From an uncultured Candidatus Melainabacteria bacterium (lineage in GTDB: Bacteria; Cyanobacteriota; Vampirovibrionia; Gastranaerophilales; Gastranaerophilaceae): a stretch of DNA of 42,780 bases. Shown here one piece after another: positions 34,589 to 41,536 of the stretch. Position numbers and translations under genes: made by a program. The stretch lies in the NCBI GenBank assembly GCA_934718275.1, contig CAKUZD010000010.1, positions 1 through 42,780 of the forward strand, read 5' to 3'. The notes under the pieces are model-generated. The model was not told the origin of the DNA and did no database searches. It was given only the letters and a program-made list of their open reading frames with translations. Every line of letters begins with the position of its first letter. The first letter of the stretch is position 1.

Positions 34589-36670
34589 ATGGAGTTAACG
34601 ATAGAAAAGAAGGTGTATTCATCTAACGAATTTGTTAGTGGAAAGTGGCAACAGGAAATAAATGTAAGGGATTTTATACAACGCAATTATACACCTTATG
34701 AAGGAAATGCGGACTTTTTAGCGGGTGCAACGGAAGCAACAAAGAAGTTGTGGCAAGAATGTTGTGATTTATTAAAAAAAGAACGAGATAATGGTGGAGT
34801 TCTTGATATGGATACAAAAATTGTGTCTACAATAAAATCACATGGTGCCGGCTACATTGATAAAGATTTAGAGACAATTGTAGGCTTGCAGACAGATGCA
34901 CCTCTAAAACGTTCACTTCAACCTTTTGGAGGGATAAGAATGGCTGAAACTTCTTGTAAATCATACGGATATCAAGTTGATTCAGAAATTTCAGAGGTTT
35001 TTACAAAATACAGAAAAACTCATAACCAAGGAGTGTTTGATGTTTATACTCCTGAAATGAAGGCTGCAAGACATTCTGCTATCATAACAGGTTTACCTGA
35101 TGCTTATGGTAGAGGCAGAATTATCGGAGATTACAGACGAGTTGCATTGTATGGTATTAATAGATTAATAGAGGATAAACAAGAGCAATTCAAGTCTTTG
35201 GAAGGAGAAATGACTCCGGACAGAATTCAATTGAGAGAAGAAATTACTGATCAAATCAATGCGTTGAAAGATATGATAGAGTTAGGAAAAATCTATGGAT
35301 TTGATATTTCTCAACCGGCTCGTAATGCAAAAGAGGCTGTTCAATGGTTGTATTTTGGTTACTTATCGGCAGTAAAAGAACAAAACGGAGCTGCGATGAG
35401 TATTGGTAGAACTTCTACTTTCTTGGATATTTATATTGAAAGAGATTTAAGAGAAGGGATTATCACAGAAGCAGAAGCTCAAGAGTTGATAGACCACTTT
35501 ATTATGAAATTACGTCTTGTAAAATTTGCGCGAACTCCTGAATATAATGAATTGTTTTCGGGAGACCCGACTTGGGTTACAGAATCTATAGGTGGTATGG
35601 GGGTTGATGGTAGAACTCTTGTTACAAAGAACTCTTTCAGATATTTGCATACTCTTGAAAATTTGGGAACAGCTCCGGAACCAAACTTGACTGTTTTATG
35701 GTCAAAGAGATTGCCACATAACTTTAAAAAGTATTGTGCTCATATTTCAATAACAACTTCATCAATTCAATATGAAAATGATGATTTAATGCGAGTAACT
35801 CATGGTGATGACTATGCAATTGCATGTTGTGTATCATCAATGGTTGTTGGAAAAGAAATGCAATTTTTCGGTGCGAGAGCAAATTTAGCAAAATGTTTGT
35901 TATATGCGATTAACGGTGGAATTGATGAAAGATTAAAAATTCAAGTTGGTCCGAAATATCGCCCAATTACATCAGAATATCTTGATTATGATGAAGTAAT
36001 GGATAAATATAACGACATGATGGAATGGCTTGCCGGATTATACGTTAATACATTGAATATTATTCACTATATGCATGACAAATATTGTTATGAAAAAGCT
36101 CAAATGGCTTTGCATGATAGAGATGTAAAACGTTATTTTGCAACAGGAATTGCAGGACTTTCAGTTGTTGCAGATTCTCTTTCTGCAATAAAATATGCTA
36201 AAGTAAAAACAGTTCGTGATGAAAATGGAGTTGTTGTTGATTACGAAGTTGAAGGAGATTATCCTAAATATGGAAATAATGACGATAGAGTTGATCAAAT
36301 TGCTGTTGATTTGGTTAAAAACTTTATGTCAAAAATCAGAAAACATTATACATATAGGAATTCAATTCCGACAATGTCAATCTTAACAATCACATCTAAT
36401 GTTGTTTATGGCAAAAAAACAGGCAACACTCCTGATGGAAGAAAAGCCGGTATTCCTTTAGCACCCGGAGCAAATCCTATGCATGGCAGAGATTCAAATG
36501 GTGCAGCTGCATCACTTGCTTCTGTTGCAAAACTTCCATTTAATGATGCGCAAGATGGAATTTCTAACACTTTTTCAATTATTCCAAATGCGTTAGGAAA
36601 AGATGAAGTGTTTATGGGGGATTTAAACATTTGTTTTGATGGCGGATGTTGCGATTCAAACTTAAACTAG
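34589..36670 (+). CDS. pflB: Pyruvate formate-lyase body, lacking the glycyl-radical domain
   Basis: 693 residues. Converts pyruvate and CoA to acetyl-CoA and formate under anaerobiosis. The barrel is complete, with the paired active-site cysteines Cys413-Cys414 in AIACCVSSM, the RSLQPFGGIRMAE and AGLSVVADSLSAIKYAKV regions, and the late GRKAGIPLAPGANPMHGRD and NDAQDGISNTFSIIPNALGK. Normal PFL (~750-760) then continues into the Gly-loop domain. Here the chain instead ends in an unusual Cys-rich tail (DLNICFDGGCCDSNLN). The missing domain is encoded by the next gene. TAGGAGGG precedes the ATG. First gene of pflB / glycyl-domain / pflA. Confidence 0.92.
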   Translation: MELTIEKKVYSSNEFVSGKWQQEINVRDFIQRNYTPYEGNADFLAGATEATKKLWQECCDLLKKERDNGGVLDMDTKIVSTIKSHGAGYIDKDLETIVGLQTDAPLKRSLQPFGGIRMAETSCKSYGYQVDSEISEVFTKYRKTHNQGVFDVYTPEMKAARHSAIITGLPDAYGRGRIIGDYRRVALYGINRLIEDKQEQFKSLEGEMTPDRIQLREEITDQINALKDMIELGKIYGFDISQPARNAKEAVQWLYFGYLSAVKEQNGAAMSIGRTSTFLDIYIERDLREGIITEAEAQELIDHFIMKLRLVKFARTPEYNELFSGDPTWVTESIGGMGVDGRTLVTKNSFRYLHTLENLGTAPEPNLTVLWSKRLPHNFKKYCAHISITTSSIQYENDDLMRVTHGDDYAIACCVSSMVVGKEMQFFGARANLAKCLLYAINGGIDERLKIQVGPKYRPITSEYLDYDEVMDKYNDMMEWLAGLYVNTLNIIHYMHDKYCYEKAQMALHDRDVKRYFATGIAGLSVVADSLSAIKYAKVKTVRDENGVVVDYEVEGDYPKYGNNDDRVDQIAVDLVKNFMSKIRKHYTYRNSIPTMSILTITSNVVYGKKTGNTPDGRKAGIPLAPGANPMHGRDSNGAAASLASVAKLPFNDAQDGISNTFSIIPNALGKDEVFMGDLNICFDGGCCDSNLN

Positions 36671-36701
36671 TAATTTAATAATTTGAAAGGAAATATGAAT
36701 T

Positions 36702-36938
36702 ATGACTATAATGCAAGAAGAAAATTTAATAAACTTGATTGACGGATATGTTGAAAAAGGCGGGCATCATTTGAATGTAAACGTGTTTAATAGAGAAACG
36801 TTACTTGATGCTCAGGCACATCCTGAAAAATATCCGCAACTAACAGTGAGAGTTTCAGGCTATGCAGTTAACTTTATAAAATTAACTAAAGAGCAACAAG
36901 ATGATGTTATCTCTAGAACATTTCATAGCGGATTATAA
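36702..36938 (+). CDS. Free-standing glycyl-radical domain of pyruvate formate-lyase
   Basis: 78 residues equal to the C-terminal domain of PFL: NLINLIDGYVEKGGHHLNVN, then PEKYPQLTVRVSGYAVNF with the radical glycine at Gly53, ending in VISRTFHSGL. It resembles GrcA (YfiD), the spare domain that repairs oxygen-cleaved PFL. Here, however, the partner lacks its own copy, so this is likely an obligatory subunit. It has its own AAAGGAAA ribosome binding site 8-9 nt before the ATG, 31 nt after the pflB stop. Body plus domain total 771 residues, about one whole PFL. Confidence 0.92.
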   Translation: MTIMQEENLINLIDGYVEKGGHHLNVNVFNRETLLDAQAHPEKYPQLTVRVSGYAVNFIKLTKEQQDDVISRTFHSGL

Positions 36939-36961
36939 TTATAAGAATATTTAAATAGTAA

Positions 36962-36983
36962 GGCGGGATATTTATATCCCGCC
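36962..36983 (+). other. Stem-loop in front of pflA
   Basis: GGCGGGATAT / ATATCCCGCC, a 10-bp perfect stem with 2 central T, 13 nt before the pflA ATG. No T-tract follows on the plus strand, so it is not a normal terminator. It may set mRNA ends, or lower pflA expression relative to the two upstream subunits. Confidence 0.6.
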
Positions 36984-36996
36984 ACAATAAAAAATT

Positions 36997-37743
36997 ATGA
37001 CAATAAAAGGAAATATACATTCAATAGAGAGTTGTGGAACGGTTGACGGCCCCGGAATAAGATTTGTTGTGTTTATGCAAGGATGTCCTATGCGGTGTAA
37101 ATACTGTCATAATCCTGATAGTTGGACAACTGATAAAAACCAAATTATGTCAGTTGAAGAAATTATGCAAAAATATGATGGTGTAAAGGAGTTTGTTCAA
37201 TCAGGCGGTATTACTGTTACAGGCGGCGAACCATTAGTTCAAATTGATTTTGTAACAGAGCTTTTTAAGGAAGCAAAATCAAGAAAAATTCATACAGCCC
37301 TTGATACTTCCGGAGTTTTATTCAATCCTCAAGATACTGTAAAAATTGATAACCTTTTGAAATACACAGATTTAGTTTTATTAGATATAAAACATATTGA
37401 TAATTCAGAACATATAAAATTAACAGGATTGTCTAATAAGAATATACTCGCATTTGCCGAATATTTGTCACAAAAACAAATTCCTGTTTGGATAAGACAT
37501 GTTGTTGTAAAAGGAATTACTCTTAATGAAAAGTATTTAAGAGAATTGGGAAGGTTTTTAGCTGCTTTGAATAATGTAAAAGCCTTGGATGTCTTGCCTT
37601 ATCATAATATGGCAATTCCAAAATATGAAGCTCTAAATATTAATTACCCGTTAAAGGATGTTCTCCCAACGACAAAAGAAGAAGCTTTAGAGGCACGAAA
37701 TATAATTGTAAATGAATTTATAAAAGCTAAAAAACAAACATAA
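36997..37743 (+). CDS. pflA: Pyruvate formate-lyase activating enzyme
   Basis: 248 residues. Radical SAM activase with C-x3-C-x2-C (Cys30, Cys34, Cys37 in GCPMRCKYCHNPD), preceded by ESCGTVDGPGIRFVVF and followed by TVTGGEPLVQ. It abstracts the hydrogen from the PFL glycine. Here the substrate glycine lies on the separate 78-residue protein, which should make docking simpler than with full-length PFL. No ribosome binding site lies between the stem-loop and the ATG, so the mode of initiation is unclear. Its 3' end is 5 bp from the convergent XRE gene. Confidence 0.93.
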   Translation: MTIKGNIHSIESCGTVDGPGIRFVVFMQGCPMRCKYCHNPDSWTTDKNQIMSVEEIMQKYDGVKEFVQSGGITVTGGEPLVQIDFVTELFKEAKSRKIHTALDTSGVLFNPQDTVKIDNLLKYTDLVLLDIKHIDNSEHIKLTGLSNKNILAFAEYLSQKQIPVWIRHVVVKGITLNEKYLRELGRFLAALNNVKALDVLPYHNMAIPKYEALNINYPLKDVLPTTKEEALEARNIIVNEFIKAKKQT

Positions 37744-37748
37744 ACTAT

Positions 37749-38072
37749 CTAAGCACTAACAAATGCTGCTGTAAGTAATTTGTATATAAGTTCTTTATTT
37801 TTTTTACCCTGTTTTTCAATAATTTTATGAATTTCCTCATCAATATTTTCAGGAATGTTTATTGTAGAAAATCTAAAAAATTCAATAAGTTCAACTTCTA
37901 GTACATTAGCTATTTTTTCTAACACGTGTAATGATGGATAAAATCTCCCTGATTCAATTCCGGAAAGTGAAGATGTCTCTATATCAATCATTTCAGAGAG
38001 TTTTTCTTGTGTTAATCCCCTTGATTTCCTGATAGCTTTAATTTTTTTCCCTAGAAGTTTTTTATTATTCAT
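37749..38072 (-). CDS. XRE-family helix-turn-helix regulator
   Basis: 107 residues. HTH at ~5-60 (GKKIKAIRKSRGLTQEKLSE, recognition region IETSSLSGIESGRFYPSLHV), then a helical tail. Paralogue of the regulator at 2626-2949. TAATAT (38084-38079) lies 6 nt before the ATG with no useful ribosome binding site, so it may be leaderless. Divergent from the pilin-like gene, whose promoter is in the shared 229-bp gap, and possibly its regulator. Confidence 0.85.
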   Translation of the reverse strand: MNNKKLLGKKIKAIRKSRGLTQEKLSEMIDIETSSLSGIESGRFYPSLHVLEKIANVLEVELIEFFRFSTINIPENIDEEIHKIIEKQGKKNKELIYKLLTAAFVSA

Positions 38073-38161
38073 AATCTAATATTACCTGTTTTTAAAGATA
38101 AGAAAAAGCAATACTGTCACTTTGTTTTAGTTCAAATAGCGTAATAAACACTTAATAGTAC

Positions 38162-38190
38162 TTGACAATCACTGAAAAATAATTTAAAAT
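38162..38190 (+). promoter_or_regulatory. Strong promoter of the pilin-like gene
   Basis: Perfect TTGACA (38162-38167), 17-bp spacer, TAAAAT (38185-38190). It predicts an unusually long leader of about 105 nt before the ATG at 38302, ending in AAAGGTGA. Confidence 0.7.
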
Positions 38191-38301
38191 AAGTGTATAA
38201 TTAATGGTTTAACTGAAAACTATGATTTGTACATGCACAAAAGAACAATGACATAGAGTAATAAGAGAGTAGATTACAAAAAAAAGAAAGGTGAAAAGAT
38301 T

Positions 38302-38952
38302 ATGACAAAACGTTTTGGTTTTACTTTGGCGGAAGTTTTGATTACTTTAGGTATCATTGGTGTTGTTGCAGCAATGACAATGCCTACATTGATGAACTCA
38401 ACTCAAGGCGCACAATACAAAACAGCTTACAAAAAGGCTTTATCAGCTATTTCTCAAGCTGTAACTTTGAACGTTGCCCTAGATGAATGGAACTTTGCAG
38501 ATGCTACAGGTTCTTCTCCATATACAGTTACAGAAATGCTTTCTAGCAGAATGAACGTTGTTAGAACAGAAACTACTGCTTCAAATATTAAAGACGCTAA
38601 AGGAAATACATATAAAGTTGCTAAAGGTACAGGTAAATTACAAGGTTTTGATGGTGGAACAGTTGCAGAAGGTAACACAACATTGTTCTTTAACGATGGT
38701 ATTATGTTTACATACAAAACAAATTCTTCTGGTTGTACACACGCTGATGGTGCTACAGCTAAAGATTGTTATGGTTTCATCGATGTTAATGGTATCAAAG
38801 CTCCTAACAGAGTTGTTCAATGTGACAACTCAGATGCCTCAGAAACAAAATGTCAAATCAAGAACCCAACTGACGTATATCCGGTTAGATTCTATGATGC
38901 AACAATTGTTCCAAACTCTACTCCGGCTAGAGCTGTATTGTATAGCAAATAG
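38302..38952 (+). CDS. Type IV pilin-like / pseudopilin protein
   Basis: 216 residues. Class III leader: short basic start MTKRFG, cleavage Gly6|Phe7, Glu11 at +5, then a hydrophobic helix to ~30 (TLAEVLITLGIIGVVAAMTM). The mature domain contains four Cys in the second half (GCTHADGATAKDC and QCDNSDASETKC), likely two disulfides, and GFIDVNGIKAPNR. This is a heavily expanded secreted-protein type in Gastranaerophilales genomes as I recall them. Codon choice is richer in C-ending codons than in neighbouring genes, and the promoter is near consensus, so high expression is likely. No pilus assembly genes are adjacent. Confidence 0.88.
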   Translation: MTKRFGFTLAEVLITLGIIGVVAAMTMPTLMNSTQGAQYKTAYKKALSAISQAVTLNVALDEWNFADATGSSPYTVTEMLSSRMNVVRTETTASNIKDAKGNTYKVAKGTGKLQGFDGGTVAEGNTTLFFNDGIMFTYKTNSSGCTHADGATAKDCYGFIDVNGIKAPNRVVQCDNSDASETKCQIKNPTDVYPVRFYDATIVPNSTPARAVLYSK

Positions 38953-38970
38953 TAGCGTTGGATAATTTAA

Positions 38971-39041
38971 TCGAAATCTTTAATTTCGAAGTGGGGTAAT
39001 AATCTCACATAAGTTCTTCATTTGGCACATTTTAGCAAATG
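38971..39041 (+). other. Structured 3' region of the pilin-like gene
   Basis: Two small hairpins: TCGAAAT / ATTTCGA (38971-38977 with 38983-38989) and CATTTG / CAAATG (39019-39024 with 39036-39041). Together with the terminator they form a structured 3' UTR of about 150 nt, which could stabilise the mRNA or yield a 3'-derived small RNA. Confidence 0.4.
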
Positions 39042-39072
39042 AGGTAACTAAACAAAAATCGAATCTTTTTGT

Positions 39073-39100
39073 CGGCGGAGTTTCACCCCGCCGTTTTTTT
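39073..39100 (+). terminator. Rho-independent terminator of the pilin-like gene
   Basis: CGGCGG (39073-39078) pairs with CCGCCG (39088-39093), followed by T7. It lies immediately before the -10 box of the next gene. Confidence 0.85.
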
Positions 39101-39101
39101 A

Positions 39102-39110
39102 TGTTATTTT
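39102..39110 (+). promoter_or_regulatory. Extended -10 of the DtxR-like gene
   Basis: TGT-TATTTT ends 6 nt before the ATG at 39117; no ribosome binding site, so a leaderless start is likely. Confidence 0.4.
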
Positions 39111-39116
39111 ATAGTC

Positions 39117-39635
39117 ATGAAAAGCGAATTAACAGAGAGTTTAGAAAAATATTTATTAGCTATTTACGAGATTGTAAAACTTAATCAGGCTGCAAGAGTA
39201 AAAGATGTTTCTAATTATTTAAAAATAGGTGGGCCTGCAACGTCTGATGCGGTGAAAAATCTTGCAGAACGAGGTTTTATAAACTATGTACCCTATGGAA
39301 TTATTACAATAACGAAAAAAGGTAAAACCAAAGCAGAAGAAAAAATTGCAAGACATCAAACAATTTCGAATTTCTTAGAAAAGGTTTTGTTGGTTGAACC
39401 GGAAAAAATTCATGAGAGTGCTAAAAGTATAGAATATTCAATGCCTTCTGATGTATTAGAAAAATTTGTAAATTTTTTAACATTTATGGAAAAATGCTCA
39501 TGTAAAGAACCTAAATGGGTTCAAAGTTATAAATATTTTTCTCAAAGTGGTAAAATGCGCGATAAATGCGAACATTGTATTGCAAATAAAGAAAAATTTG
39601 ATAATTCATCTTGTTGTGGCGGTTGCCGTGAATAA
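39117..39635 (+). CDS. DtxR/MntR-like regulator with Cys-rich tail
   Basis: 172 residues from the ATG at 39117; the longer ORF starts at a TTG inside the upstream terminator. Winged HTH at 1-75 (ESLEKYLLAIYEIV, VSNYLKIGGPATSDAVKNL) and the DtxR dimerisation region (~80-125). The position of a conserved metal-ligand His is Tyr107 (SIEYSMPSDV; usual form is IEH). In place of an SH3-like domain the C-terminus is short and has seven Cys: 127, 129, 151, 154, 166, 167 and 170. This suggests thiolate binding of Fe, Zn or an Fe-S centre. Targets unknown; no metal transporter is adjacent. Confidence 0.82.
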   Translation: MKSELTESLEKYLLAIYEIVKLNQAARVKDVSNYLKIGGPATSDAVKNLAERGFINYVPYGIITITKKGKTKAEEKIARHQTISNFLEKVLLVEPEKIHESAKSIEYSMPSDVLEKFVNFLTFMEKCSCKEPKWVQSYKYFSQSGKMRDKCEHCIANKEKFDNSSCCGGCRE

Positions 39636-39661
39636 TTAAGAATGAATTATTTTGTTGTAAT

Positions 39662-41233
39662 TTATGCGTTTTTAGCAAATTTTTCGAAAGAAATATTTGG
39701 ATTTAATTTCCCTGTTTTTAATATTGAATTATCTTTTTTGTGTTTATGCTTGGTTATTAAAATATTAAGTTTTGGAAGTAAAATGCCTAGAGCCAATGTA
39801 GAATATGCCAAACCGGTGATATGTGCAAGGTTTAGTTTCCACATATTTCTCTTTGCGAAATCTTTCCCTTGTGCGGCAATTTCATTGTGAGATTTTAGTG
39901 ATAAATCGTTTAACCAGTGTTTTATGCCTTTTCCCTCTTTTGATATATTAAATAGATTTTTTCTATTTTTATCCAAAATATTTGCCATTCCTTTAGCTGC
40001 AAAACCTCCAAAGACTAACCAGTTTAGAAATCCAAGGAAATCTCTTGTTGCAGTTTCTCTTAATTCGTCTTTGCTGTCTGAAGCTAAAAATCTTCCGATA
40101 AGGGTTGAGGCGTAAACTGTTTTGATGACGTTGCCACTTGTTACAGGGCCTGTAAATTCAAGTTTTTTCAAGAAATCTGCAGGGGATTTAACTTTCATTA
40201 CTGCAATTGCCATAGCTGCCATGCCAACGCTTGCCAGAATTTTTTGAGCCCAAAAACCTTTGGAAGTATCATTCTTTTTATTTTGAGATTGGTTTTTATA
40301 ATCTAAATCACCTACAAAACCTTTTTTACCTGTTCGTTTTTCTGTGATTTTTCTGTTAATATATTGATTTGTTAAACCTAAAGAAGATGCTAGTGCTAGT
40401 GCTCCTATGCTTTTTATTTTGTTGATTTTTATAATTTTGGCAATTGCTTCATTAGTTTTTATTTTTGGATTTGTGAATACATCTCGTCCTAAATCAATTG
40501 CATCTCTGAGTAGATTATGAATAGAAGAAGAAACAGAGTTTGTAGAGTTTTTTGCTGTTATTTTATCTGCTTTTAGAGCATTTGTGAGTCTTAATTCTAA
40601 AATGTTTTGAAGTTTTTTATTGTCATTTGCCGAAATATTTTTATTCTCAATAAGTTCACTAATTGCTGAAATTAACGAATTCTTGTCTTTTAATTTTGTA
40701 TGGATGTTTTGATATTTCTTATCATCCCAGTTAAATTTTGACCATTTATCTTCGTCAATCCAATCAATTTTTGTCCAATCAATATCTTTGAATTGTTTAA
40801 TTTCTTTGCCATCACGACCTGAAATATCGTTTAGTATGCCAGTTGCATAAGATTTTGTATTTTTAGTTTTTTTCCAAGTCGATTTCAAATAATTAAGGCT
40901 GTCATTAGAAAACCAAGAATTTGGATTAATATTTACATTTGGGTTTATTAATTTATTTGCGGCATGAGAAATAAGTTTCGCAAACCAACTTGCAGAAAGG
41001 CAGACAATTAAAGTTCCGGTGAATTCTCTAAAAAAAGTTTCTGCTCCTGCATATTTATTTCGTTCTTTAGTATCAACGTATGTTCTTGGAGCAACCATAG
41101 CAAACAGGTCAATTCCGACTGCATTTGCCATAGGGTTTGTATCAAGTGTTCTTAAAGTATTTGTTACAGCTCCATCCAGAACTCCGTTAAATGGAATTTG
41201 ATTTTTCGGGGTAGTGTTTATATTATTTATCAT
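39662..41233 (-). CDS. Uncharacterised lineage-type membrane protein behind an attenuator
   Basis: 523 residues, no family recognised. The N-terminus has a QIPFNGVLDG tag (~12-21) followed by NAVGIDLFAMVAPRTYVDT and a first hydrophobic segment (~70-90). A charged middle (~100-270) is rich in Lys, Asp and Asn with Trp-Asp repeats (DIDWTKIDWIDEDKW). More hydrophobic segments lie at ~270-285, ~335-350, ~375-390, ~405-425 and ~475-500. The only Cys in the protein is near residue 78. GGAGAAAG precedes the ATG. It resembles the 7648-8679 and 5127-7646 products in overall design. The mRNA leader holds a Cys-codon peptide and a terminator, so expression may respond to cysteine supply. Confidence 0.7.
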   Translation of the reverse strand: MINNINTTPKNQIPFNGVLDGAVTNTLRTLDTNPMANAVGIDLFAMVAPRTYVDTKERNKYAGAETFFREFTGTLIVCLSASWFAKLISHAANKLINPNVNINPNSWFSNDSLNYLKSTWKKTKNTKSYATGILNDISGRDGKEIKQFKDIDWTKIDWIDEDKWSKFNWDDKKYQNIHTKLKDKNSLISAISELIENKNISANDNKKLQNILELRLTNALKADKITAKNSTNSVSSSIHNLLRDAIDLGRDVFTNPKIKTNEAIAKIIKINKIKSIGALALASSLGLTNQYINRKITEKRTGKKGFVGDLDYKNQSQNKKNDTSKGFWAQKILASVGMAAMAIAVMKVKSPADFLKKLEFTGPVTSGNVIKTVYASTLIGRFLASDSKDELRETATRDFLGFLNWLVFGGFAAKGMANILDKNRKNLFNISKEGKGIKHWLNDLSLKSHNEIAAQGKDFAKRNMWKLNLAHITGLAYSTLALGILLPKLNILITKHKHKKDNSILKTGKLNPNISFEKFAKNA

Positions 41234-41255
41234 TTTTCTTTCTCCATGTTATTTA

Positions 41256-41294
41256 CAAAAAAATAAGTTCCCTAATTTATTTTAGGGAACTTAT
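41256..41294 (-). terminator. Attenuator terminator in the leader
   Basis: Minus strand: ATAAGTTCCCTAA (41294-41282), 6-nt loop, TTAGGGAACTTAT (41275-41263), then T6 (41262-41257). A perfect 13-bp stem with U-tract, placed between the leader peptide and the ribosome binding site of the downstream gene, not after a full-length gene. Confidence 0.88.
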
Positions 41295-41342
41295 ATGTGC
41301 TAGTTATAAAAATAAAACATCACAATTGACGTAAGTCCCTAA
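41282..41342 (-). promoter_or_regulatory. Antiterminator helix competing with the terminator
   Basis: Minus-strand TTAGGGACTTA (41342-41332), overlapping the leader-peptide stop codon, is a near copy of the terminator's 3' arm. It can pair with the terminator's 5' arm (41294-41282) over 11 bp with one bulged U, preventing terminator formation. A ribosome at the stop codon would cover it; one stalled on the Cys codons would leave it free. GTAAG (41355-41351) can also pair with CTTAC (41335-41331), a possible protector stem. Confidence 0.75.
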
Positions 41343-41395
41343 CATCGGTTCTTACAGCAACAGCAAGTTGAATTTTTTGTAGTTTGTAAATACAT
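41339..41395 (-). CDS. 18-residue leader peptide with four consecutive Cys codons
   Basis: The peptide reads MYLQTTKNSTCCCCKNRC. Cys codons TGC-TGT-TGC-TGT are codons 11-14 (41365-41354) and a fifth Cys is codon 18, just before the TAG stop. AAAGGAAA lies about 7 nt before the ATG, as good a ribosome binding site as most genes here have. Tandem codons for one amino acid, followed by alternative hairpins, is the classical arrangement of ribosome-mediated attenuation. The alternative is a small Cys-rich metal-binding peptide. Confidence 0.8.
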   Translation of the reverse strand: MYLQTTKNSTCCCCKNRC

Positions 41396-41416
41396 TTTGT
41401 TTTCCTTTATATGTAG

Positions 41417-41445
41417 ATTGAAACAAAAATAAAAATATTTGTCAA
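41417..41445 (-). promoter_or_regulatory. Promoter of the attenuated unit
   Basis: Minus strand: perfect TTGACA (41445-41440), 17-bp spacer, TTCAAT (41422-41417). RNA would start near 41410, about 15 nt before the leader-peptide ATG. The remainder of the 303-bp gap (41446-41536) carries the plus-strand mnmA promoter region, with TATAAT at 41471-41476. Confidence 0.6.
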
Positions 41446-41536
41446 TAGTTTGTTGACTTATTCTTATGGTTATAATTGAATAATATATAGATGTTTAGGT
41501 ATAGCGAAAAATAATAGCAAAGGATAAAAATAGAAA

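Noticed and set aside
36600..36720. Frameshift as the cause of the split pyruvate formate-lyase
   Set aside because: The body ends in ~16 extra residues and a stop, then a 31-bp spacer with AAAGGAAA and a fresh ATG; a simple frameshift would leave neither. A sequencing check is still worthwhile.
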